Of a stretch of 64,000 nucleotides of DNA, positions 34,701 to 46,700 are shown piece after piece; the first letter of the stretch is position 1, and each line of letters starts with the position of its first letter. The notes beneath the pieces are model-generated. The model saw only the letters and a program-made list of their open reading frames with translations. It ran no database searches and had not been told where the DNA came from. This DNA comes from Fragum whitleyi (Eukaryota > Mollusca > Bivalvia > Cardiida > Cardiidae): positions 45,642,065 through 45,706,064 of the forward strand of contig OX411555.1 in the NCBI GenBank assembly GCA_948146395.1. The letters run 5' to 3'. Made by a program: the position numbers and the translations under genes.

Positions 34701-37700
34701 CATTATATTTTTTCCAAGCGACTAGGATGCCATAGATATAGTTTTAATACAGCTGCGTTTGCCACATTTTTGGGGCTAAAGAACTATTTGTATAATTTCA
34801 TAGCCTTTCCTGGTGGTAATCTTTAGAATAAAAATTTTCTTTGCACCATTTTTTGTAACATGATGACAACTGTATAATCATGCAAAGGGATGAAATAATT
34901 AGATTTGATGTCATTGTCATATTTGAAAATTAATTAAAAGTGTGTAATCAAACTGTTTGAAATTTAGATTTTTAATCTTTGTTTAATGGTTACCAACGCC
35001 AACATCTTTTTTTTCCATATTTTAATTGACAAGAATGATCAATCGGGATTTCCAGTGAGCGTTGTAAAAAACAAAAAAACAACAACAAAAATGGCAACGA
35101 AACTTGAATTTTCCACAAAAACATGTGACATATTTCAGGTATATCATTAAAAACCATTTTATTGGTAGGTTTAAATTAAATGTTGCACAATAGATTAGAC
35201 TCGGAGAGCTATTCCCGATTCGATCGTTGGGGCTGTCAGAATTAGATACCGGTCAGACTCAATTTCTTCACCCTACATCTCTGACTCGGATTCATACTGT
35301 GATGATACTACATCTTCAAAGCAAGTGGGCTCAAATGATCTCAGTTGAACATGTGGATAAGTGGGTAACAGGATAGATTTTTCTTAGTTTCATTTGAAAG
35401 TGGTCATATTTACGATGCTCTCTTTGTTTATCTAGAACGGGGAATCCCTCGCGGTGACGTCATAGCTATTGCGCATGTGCGTGTACGTATTTCTGGCCAG
35501 GTAAAATTTTCCAATAAATCACGGTCGTATTTTTGTCAATATCGTTCTTTTAATTTTTTTTTTTGCGCGAACTTTTTGTATCTCCTTATTTCATTGATAA
35601 TTATCAGGAGATGTTTTAAGCACAAGTTCCAAAATTAGCTTTTCATTTGATCTTTAATGTATGGTAATAGAGGTTACGGTCAGTTTACGGTCAGTCATGT
35701 CAATGATTTCATGCTATATAATTTCTTTGTCTGATTGTTTTCTTTTGGATTTCATGAAAGTTGAAATTCTGACCTTTTGATAGGCTGAAAAGCCATTCAC
35801 ATAATTTCATGTCTACAGCACAAAGATTAGCTTACAGTAATGTGTAAGAAAAGAGTTTTCCCTAAGGAGACTCATTCATGATTAAACATATAGTCAAAAC
35901 AGCTAAGGCCTGTTTCTCTCATGGCATTTATATTACCTGCTTTAAAATTCAACTAAATGAGAAGTCATTGGTTTATTGATTCCATTTTGTTTGAGAAATC
36001 TCAGTATTTATGACATAACCAGTTTTATTTGACTCCAAGAGTACAGTTTTCAGGGCCCGAGGTTATAAAACTTTTCTTGGGCTCAACTGAGAATTTTCTC
36101 AAATTTTAAATTCAAATAATTGTATGAAAATTAAAGATAATATTTATAAATAACAACTTATTAATATTATCTTTTATGTTAATACATTAAAATTAGTAAT
36201 AAATCAGAATTACAGCTTAAATCTCAAATTGAAATTGGAGAAAATTTTGAGAATGAGAAAAGTTTAATAACCTTGGGCCCTGATGTATATAAATGCAACA
36301 TAAAAATGTTCCTATACATGTAAAACTTCAAAGATATTCATTCAGCCATACAACAGTTAATGGCTTTGATTTATTGTTCCTTTTTAGAAACTTGGAGATG
36401 AGTCATTCCAGATATTCATGTTTACCGTAAATCCCACCAATACAGTGGTGTATAATGTGTCATTAGAGTACGATCTAACAAGCGGACTAAAAGCAGACTA
36501 TGGAACATTTGCATTCATCAATGGTTACTCAGATCTGGACAAAATCACTATAAATGGTTTCAATAACAGAGCATTTATATGGAGAATTGGGACCTTAGCT
36601 GGTAAGTATTATATAAAGATTTTGGTATGAGTATACTGCAACTCCATTATAACGAAATCTGTTAGAGCGCTGAATCCATTATAACGCAGGGTCCGCTTGG
36701 CTCCCTAAATTTGGGGGGGTCGACCATTTCGGGATGCTGTGGCGATGTTACACGATCCGCCGTTAACGCTGTTTTGATCGTGATTTTAGATCAAGGGTGA
36801 AATCACTTGAGATAAAATCGATACTGAGCGAAGCCAGGTAAATCAATACAATTGTTTTTCACACACCCCGCGAAACAGTGGTGGCGCTAAATGCCTCAGG
36901 TCAGAGGGAAATGGCTAGTTTGATGGCTGACAGACTTTTAGTTATATCACTACCGCTGGAGGTGAAATCTTATTCCCAACACTAATATAGAGTAACCCCT
37001 ATCCATGTGTGAGTGTGTGTGTGGTTGTCTTTATGTGTGAGTTTGTTTGGGTATGCCAAAGGGCAAGGTCATGACTGGAGGTCAAATGAGTCATGGGTAA
37101 ATATCTAGTGTCATGCAAATAGTTTGTCTGGATATGCCAAAGCGCAAGGTCAAGACTGTAGGTCAAATGAGTCATGGGTAAAAAACTAGTGTCATGCAAA
37201 GAGTTTGTCTGGGTATGCCAAAGCGCAAGGTCAAGACTGTAGGTCAAATGAGTCATGGGTAAAAATCTAGTGTCATGCAAAGAGTTTGTCTGGGTATGCC
37301 AAAGGGCAAGGTCATGGCTTGAGGTCAAATGAGTCATGGGTAAAAATCTAGTGTCATGCAAAAAGTTTGTCTGGGTATGCCAAAGGGCAAGGTCATGGAT
37401 TGAGGTCAAATGAGTCATGGGTAAAAATCTAGTGTCATGCAAAGAGTTTGTCTGGGTATGCCAAAGTTCAAGGTCATTGCTGGAGGACAAATGAGTCATG
37501 GTTTAAAATCTAGTATATTCAGGCGCATGTGTGTCTGTGACACATTTCTTGATACAATTGTTTGGTGAAAGATGGCCCAGCTTGTGATCAAACTCATGAC
37601 CCCATTTAATGAAAAATAAAGGATGGTCAAATAAGAAACTATCATTTAGAATAAGAGAAAAATTTTCAAAAGGAATTAAAGGCCTTGGCTAATGATTGTA

Positions 37701-40700
37701 TGTTCTATTATTATTCAGCCAATGAAACAGCCAACACAACATTTACTGCGAGGGTTGTGCGAGATGAGATGGTGGCCTTTAACCAGTATGACTGTATGCT
37801 GACATTCAATTCTGTGAGTATTCAAATTCAGGCACTCAGGGGCATGGAAGTATGCATTTTCTCCACTTGTCCATGGATGAGTAAAACAGTCTTCTATTTG
37901 TCTAGAACCAAGTCTGCTACTAAAAGACATTCCATCATTCCTCACTAAATTTGTCTGGAGCATATCTCCTAAAGTATAAAAGCTATCAGCTTGAAACTTT
38001 ATTGGTGGATAGATCTCATCGAGGAGAAGTGCACTGCACAAGAACTACAACTCTTGCTTGCATAATTTTGGAGTAATTGCCATTTGTTATTTAAAATTCT
38101 TAGATTTTGTCCAGAGCATATCTCTGAAAGTTAAATAGCTATCAACTTGAAACTTTTTATAGGTGGATAGATCTCATAGAGAAGAAGTGAATTGCACAAG
38201 AACAACAACTCTTGCTTTCATAATTTTGGAGTTATTGTCTTGTTATTTCAAACTCTTACTCTTTGTGTATTGGAAGAACTCATCATGAGTGAGCTCAGTA
38301 CAAAGGAATCCTTAATTTATTAGGCTTTAGTTTACTATCAAGCTTTGATGGTGGGGGGATGGCTATGTCTGACATGGCTCTTGTTGTTTTAAAAATTTCA
38401 GCAGATGACTTTTGCTTGCACCTATTAGTAATTTTTTAATCGTCTTAAAATGGCGACGAACTATTATGGAAAAGAAGGAATTATTTGTATGCAGTCTGAA
38501 CTAAGCCTGCGCTGACTGCTTTTTTTATCTTTTTAACATGGAAACAAGCTTATCCTAACTGTTTGAAATATGTTAAAAATTGGCAATTTAAAAGTAAATC
38601 TTTAGTAGAACATTTGATTCTATGGGGAAGGGCTAATGCAGACTTTAATTTTCATATTTTAGAGTGGCTTTGTTTATTATGGCCCTTTGACAGCCAGTGT
38701 GTGCTTGGACAGGACCATTGATGCAACTACCAGTGTAAGTTGTTTTTTATGTCTTAGTTATTCCCTAAACCCTAAGTTTTGATACATTGAAGATATATAT
38801 AGACTTTGAAAACATTCATGCTGAATAAAACTGTTGTAAATTTGCATGGAAATCAAAGTGATGAAAGCACTGGATGCACTAATTGTGTTGATTTTGAAAT
38901 GTATATTTTTTTTAAAAATTTTATTGTTTAGAAAGAAAATAAGGTTATATAGATAAAGATTAGACTGCACATATGTACAGACAGAACTTTGTCTTTACTT
39001 CCTCCTGAAGATGGCATATTCCAGCTCAGCATGAAATGGCTTAATAAGTAAAAATTTACATTTCTGATTGATCAATGAAAATCATACCATTTGGGAGGAC
39101 TAAGATGAGTCCCCACAACATATGATTTAATTGCCTGATATCATAATTTTCAGGTTGTTTATGAGCATGGTTATACAGCTCTAGCATTCTTCATGGCTCT
39201 TTTACTGGGTATTATCATTACAGTGGTCATACTGATCATTTAGTTCAGAAAGCTCTAGATACAAGGGTGTCATGACAATCTTTTTCTGTTATTTTACATT
39301 AATATCCTAAGTTGTAGGTAGTAATTTTGAATTGTCTCAGTGAGACGATTCAAATGACTACCCACATCAAAGGATTTAGTAGATGGAGAATTGAATATAT
39401 CATTTTGAAAACAAAATAACTGCCTCTACCTGGAGCCCTATTGTATATTTTATATCATAATTTCAGGTTGTGTATGAGCATGGTTATACAGCTCTGGCAT
39501 TCTTCATGGCTCTTATACTTGGTATCATCATTATGGTGGTCATACTGATAATTTATCACAGAAAACGGACTAAGGGAGTCTCACCTACCAAGAGCAATGT
39601 AAGTAATTTGAAAAATTGACACTGAATGTCTTACTTAACCATGGTCTGTTTTTAGTTCAAAAGCTAACAAAAGAAAGTCATATTATTGTCATCACACTGT
39701 TTGAAATACTGTTAGTGCATTTTTGGGAGAATTACGCTTCTTTTTCAATTTTAATATTTTTCAAGAAAATTTGATACCTTTGTCTTGTGCTGTCAAAGGC
39801 AAATCTCATGAAATTTTTTAGATCAATTGTAAATAAGACTGGGTTTGGAATACAGATTCTGGAAAAAATATTTATATAATTCTTTTATGAATTCTTTACC
39901 GTGTTGTGTTTGGAATCTTAAATTAAAGATAAATGTGAACAGAGAAGCAATCATTTTTCTGTTTCTCAACACAATGAAAATATGTGAAGCTCATTCCCAT
40001 ACTATTTCAGAACCCTCAGAGTAAAAGACAGGTGAAAAATTGTTATAACAGTGTGCTTTTAAATTGTAATTAAAGTGTGATTAAAATTATAATAAAGTGT
40101 GATATCCTCTCAAATTATAATAAAGTGTGATATCCTTTCAAGGGTTTATACTAACTTATGTAAGTAAGGAGCCTATCGGTCCCTCAATTTATGAAATCAA
40201 CAAATCCAAGCTAAAAGTAAGGAGTCTGAATTATTATGATGGGGAGAATTTTTGTGGAAAATTAAGAAATTGCTTGTTTCCAGCAATTTTTTCTTTTCCA
40301 CAATAGTTCTTCAACAAGTATAATAAGTCTTTCTTTTAAATACTAATAGATGCAAGCAAATGTTATTTGCAAAAGCAAAAAGAAAACTGATCTACCCATT
40401 TGTTTGTTGAAATATTCTCATTTGATCAAAGAGACCTTTGGACCTAACTTGCAAAAAGAATAATCTTGTCTGGAAAATGGGACTCTTGGACTGCCAGGCT
40501 CCTCTTAGTATATAATCCTGCCTTTCACCATGTGTGTTATACCTTGTTACATCAGTGATGCTTTAGATCTGTTGAGATTATCTATTTGACTGATTTTAGT
40601 GTTACTGAATTTTATTTAAAAATTGTCAATAAGTTCAATACATATGAAAATAGTTTTTTTCTTAAGTCTCTGTTCTAAAAAGCTATTTCATTTTGGCAAT

Positions 40701-43700
40701 TTTTTCTTGATTTCATAAATAATGCGGTAGTAATTAACATCAAAGTGAATTTTTCCTGTAGACGTCATTAGTGATTTTGGATAGATTAATGATTGCAAAA
40801 ATTGCAATTAAATACAAATGATTTCAACTCAGTTTTTGTTAGATTGTGTTATTTTTCTCCAGAGTGAAAATTCAAATGATGAGGTATTTATTCCATATAC
40901 TTGTATATTTGTTATTAGCTATATGTCACAGAAATGCTTGGTTGTATTTGACAGAAAAGTAAAATAGGCATTGAAAATTTAGAAATGTAGGGCTTGTGAA
41001 ACTATGTAGTAAGTTTTTGCTTAGAGTTATAAACATACTGAGCATATAGATTAACAGCCTCACAAGACAAACATGTGCATAGCTACTGATAGAGGGGATT
41101 TTTTGGTTTTCAAATTTAAATATTTCATTATTCCTTACTTAAACCCTATGTTGTTGGTACTCATTTGAAACGTCTCATCGAGACGCTTCAAATGAGTACC
41201 CACAACATAGAGTTTCATTGTGAAATAGACTGGCTTAACCCCCTCTAATCTGGTTCCCTATAAGTGCCCATGTTCTATGAGCAGAGTATCTCAAAGAAAA
41301 ACAAGAAAAAAAAACCTTTACTGAAATTGAATTAAGCTTTATCTTTAATCTGATTTCTTTTAGAAAAGGTGTGTGTAAAGGTGTTTGGGTTCTTATGTGA
41401 AATATATTTGTTTCACAATATTCCCATTATTAACAATGAACAAGCAAATTGTCACAGCAACTCTAGTTTAATTAAGTTATCAGTTTTTGGTTGCCCACTG
41501 ACAATGTGATGCTGTTATTTCGTTATTTTCTGTATTTGATTATCCTATTTATGCTGTAATTCATAAAAGATAAAACTTCTCCTTGAGGAGTTATCTGATC
41601 TTGGTCTACTTCTTTATCTGACCTATTTATCCAAATACTTATGGTTATTACTGTATATCTACAGTACTAATCATGACCATGGCTCAGTGCAAAACTATTG
41701 TAACTGCCTATAAACATATAGGCAGTTACAACTGTTTCACGCTGAGCCATTGATGTGTGATCTATTATAGCCAGTAAAGATTAAATTTATTTTATCCATT
41801 GATGTTACCCCATTTGTAATGCATGTATGTTTCTAGGCACAACCATTTTATTTTCCACAGTCCAAAGTAAGTTGCTGCAAGTTTGGTGTTGTATGGGGCT
41901 TATTTAATATGTTATGATGTCTGTTAAGGAAGATAATGTGTACATGTAATACAAAAGTTTTGGTTCGGCTGATTGCAATATCATTATCAATTAAATTCTC
42001 CCTTTAGAGAAAATGGCCTCAACAAGTTCTTGTTCAGCTTCATTAGTCAGGCTCAAACCACACTGTTGACACACCTTTCTGACATTTAAGTCCTACAAAT
42101 GGGTTGATAATGATTAACCAATTTGGGATGAGCAGATGGGGGCTCAGGTAGGATAAAGTTGTAATACTTGTGAGAGAAACACCAGGGCCTGTTTTACTAC
42201 ACATCTTAGGATAATTTTTTTGCATAAGTCAAGAATTAAAGTTGCTTCTACTGTAGAAACTAAATATGAAATTCTGTTATGCAACACCTAATTAGAATCA
42301 TCTTCTTAAGATGATTCATATGAGTTATTGCGAGGCAGAATGTAACAATGAATGAATAGACCAGGTACGATTTGTGATTTTGAATTACAATAAATTTTTT
42401 CGTAAGAAGTTAAGTAAAACAGGCACCAGGAATCCATTCTTGCTCCACAGGTATTCAAGCCACTGTGGTATAACTGAAAAATTGTTAAAAGCTGCATTAA
42501 ACTTACATAAAAAAAAGCGTCAGAAAAGTGTGGTTTATATTAAGGTAGTGGACCCGTAATAGTTTTGCAACGTTTCAGGAGTAATGAACTTTAACAATGT
42601 TAACCGAGGTTTCCAAATGATTTTCATTTGGAAACCTCGGTTAATACTGTGAAAGAACATGTGGTCCAAAATGTTGCGGAACTATTTTGGTTCCACTACC
42701 TTAAAGGTAAAACTAGTAAAAAAATAAGAGTGAATTAAATCAAATTGAAGTCATATAATACTACAGGAAACAAAAACAACAACAACAAAAAAAAAATAGC
42801 CCAAAAGATCCAGCTTACTACGATACTTGACTTGCATTTAAGGAAATATTTCTACTCTATACAAAGCATTGGCAGATAGTGTAGACTAAGACCAGTCTAT
42901 ACAGACATGCAGTCTGATCTTAGCCTACACTGCCTGCATTCTATTTTATTACTGTGGGTAAATCTTGAGCCAGACTGGATGAAATGTCCCAAAAGTGGGC
43001 ACTTTGTTTGAGATTAACCCTTTCCTGTTTTACAAAATTTTGGACCCGTCCAAATTCAAAGCTTTTGCAGATGAAAATTTAAAGTGCATTTAATTTGAAA
43101 AATAACCATTCTGTAGGGTAGAAAATAGTGTGGAAAAAGAAGAAATTGCTTGTAAGAAGCAATTTTTTGCTTTTTTCACAATGTTTTCTCAATCATAAAA
43201 TCACAGGCACATAAAAAGCAGGGATTAAACAGCAAAGGGTTAAACTTAAATTTTGTTGGTAAAGTATGAAACTTTCTATCATTTTGATTTGATAAAAAGA
43301 TCTTTTGGTGAAGAGTAACCATAACTAATGTAAATCTCTTTTGGGGAAAAATATATAATATGTACTTAGTGTATTAAATGAAAAAAAATATCTAATGAGG
43401 TTGGGAGAATTGAAAATTGTCGAAGCTCTGCCGAGACAATTATCAATTCTCACAACTGAGACAAGTATAACCTCTATTTGCCTTATTTTCTTAGATGTTT
43501 CTTACAGAAAAGCACGTTTCTAAAAATTACCGCATTATATCATTGTTTTAAAAATAACTATGTGATATCATAAAAAATATAATACGGGATGTTATCATAT
43601 GGATATTTGTATAGTTATAAGATAAATTTCTTGCACCTTGTTGTGTTTTATTTTGGTTGCACTTCTGGAAAAAAGTACATACTAAGAGGAAGAATTTTTT

Positions 43701-46700
43701 TCACCCATTTTCAATGTGAAAATGAAGGACAGCGAAATTCTAGCTTGATAGATCTAAATGATTTGATTTCTGTAGATAGGAAACAAAAATTGATTGATTG
43801 ATTCATTAATTGACAGTAAAATATCTATGCTTTAGCATACTCAAGAAAAAAATGTTGAAAAATAATCTCCTGTAAGAAGTTATTCTGACTCTATGTTTGT
43901 TTGGTGAAATGGAAGGGTGCAAACACAGTTTTGATAGCCAAATATGTGCAGTCTGATCCTAGTCTACACTGCATTCTTTCTACATGATTACTAGTCAGAT
44001 TAGTTGCGAACTTCTAAAAATTTTACACTTTGTTTAAAAAATAAAATCAGAAGGATAAGGGTTCAGTAAAAAAATGATTGTTGAAAGATGATGTATTTTG
44101 ACTCTATCAGAATGTTGAACCCTTGACCTTAACAATTGACGATTCTGTTTTCAGCAAGAGCATATAATGTTAGAACGAGGACGGACCATTATGATGAATG
44201 AAGATGAGGCGGTGGGTAAGAAGGGACATGCTATTAATGAATACAGGTAAGTTTAAATTGATATCTTTTAACCCTTTCCTGTTTTACAAAATTTTGGACC
44301 TGTCCAAATTCAAAGGATTTGCAGACGAAAATTTAAAGTGGATCTAATTTAAAAAATAACCATTCAGTAGGGTAGAAAATAGTGTGGAAAAAGAAGAAAT
44401 TGCTTGTGAGAAGCAATTTCTTCTTTTTTTCACAATGTTTTCTCAATCATAAAATCACAGGCATGTAAAAAGCAGGGATTTAACAGCAAAGGGTTTACTA
44501 GGTTTCCATAGATCTTTAAGATCTAATTACAGAATAGAAAGCACATCTTTCTTGCTCTTTGAATGACAAACACATGTTTTCCAGTCACCATTCTTCAAGT
44601 CTCTTTTTGTGATTTCTCAAAAACCCAGCCACCCAAGTGGATAAAACAATTAAACTTCATGTTTCACTCTCTGACCATAGTTGAATACATGTATTTGTTT
44701 GCTTTCACATTATCATTATCTTAGTACTTGAAATTCAGGCATATGAAGTGGTTTTTCTGAGTAAAAAATGTAGGGGTGCTTTTATTAGGGAGGGCACTAT
44801 TATTAGAGAAAAGACGGTATTTCTTTCTTGTACTGCTACATGTGTTATCTTTAGCAAAATCCTCTCCATTCGTTAGCTTGGCTGAAGCTAAGGTATTACT
44901 ATTGCCGCTCTCTGATTTTTCTCTGTTTTGTTTCCTCTAATGATTGCACACTATTTTTACTAGTATGGTGAATGAAGGAGATTCCATTGTTGGTGTGTTG
45001 GGGATGAAGGATAAGATGCAGATGCACCGAGAGATTGACAGTCTGGATATTTTAAATACAGTGAACGTTGATACAGGAATAGAGAAAGAGAGAAATGATG
45101 CATCTATCTCGGCCACGGAACTATTGATCACAGGTTAGTATTAGAGTTTCTTAGTTGCTTTTCAGTAATTTGATATTTTAAGGTAGATTATCATTTGATA
45201 AATTCACTACAAACCACTGAAAATTGTCAAAATTATACCCTGCTTTGAAATTTTCAGAGGACTTCACTGAAATGGCATATGCTATGATATTGAAGATAGA
45301 TAAATAGAGGATATTGAATGAGTGGTCATGGAATACCGGATTTATTAAACGAGTCATCTATAAACTGATAAAAACGAGGCTGCGCCGAGTTTTTATCTGT
45401 TGATGATGACGAGTTTAATAAATTCGGTATTTGATGAGCACAAATTTTATATTCTATTTATAATCGTCAAAAATCGTCAAAATGCTGGAAATTCAACATT
45501 TCACCTTTCTGCGAAACTTATAACCCGTTAAAAACTGACGTCACAATATATACATTATGACGTCATTTTTGCGGCTACAAAATAGCGTTGCTATTTGCTC
45601 TGAGCTCATTTGCATAGTTATTCCACTAGTGTAATAACACCTGTGTAATATCAAAAATATTCCACGGGGTTATTTCACTACGGCAACGTAGGTCATATTA
45701 TAAACTGGCATACAAACTGACAAAATGTTTTATGCTTTTCTAATCCAGGTTTACATACAAACAATGACATTAACAAAGGAACTCTAGACACTGTACTGGG
45801 AAATGCCAAACAAAGAAGGCAGCATCTGGACAAACAACAAGATGAAGATTATAAACGAGAAATGAAGAAATTATTCAAGAAAATCAGTGCCAAAAATAGA
45901 GTAAGTATTGTACTTTATGTAAGGAATTGATACATATTTTTATGCCCTTGGCATTGATAGATCAGGAGTATATTGTTTTACCGTGTCCATCTGTAGACCT
46001 ATCTGTCTGCTGGCATAAACTTAACCTGCGATACAACCATTTTGCTGTAACTCCAACATTTATTGATTGACAATGCTCATATTTGTTATGAATATTTCTC
46101 TCATCAATATACACCATCATTGTCAAGGTCAAGTCATCCATCAAGGTCAATAATCAAGGTCAAGCTTAAAAAAAAATGTCGTTTTCTGGGGCATTTTTTT
46201 CCCCAATACATCTTGTTTCAGTCTACAAATATCTATGTATTATACCCAAACAGAATATGAGGATGTACATGTATTATTTTGATGGCTTAGCACAAAACAG
46301 TTGAAACTGCCTACGTTTCTATAGGCAGTTGAAACTGATTTTTGCTGATCCCTTAATATAAGATCTTTGATGATATCCTTGATTGAAGGTGATCTCAACC
46401 AAGTCTACAATTGCATGTCATACACGTAGATGAGTCTACTATTCTGGACAAGCTTCTGGGCCCGAGGTTATGAAACTTTTCTCATTTTCAATTGAAAATT
46501 TTCTCAAATTTCAATTTGAGATTTAAGCCGCAATTCTGTTTTTATTCTCATTTAAATGTCTTAACATAAAAGATAATATTTATAAGTTGTTATTAATAAC
46601 AACTTATTAATATTATCTTTTATTTTCACACATTTATTTAAATTCAAAATTTGAGAAAATTCTTAGTTGAGCCTGAGAAAAGTTTTATAACCTCAGGCCA

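Noticed and set aside
36999..37499. 166-codon minus-strand frame of MTHLTSSHDLALWHTQTN-type repeats
   Set aside because: Open only because the 81-bp unit is divisible by three and happens to lack stops.
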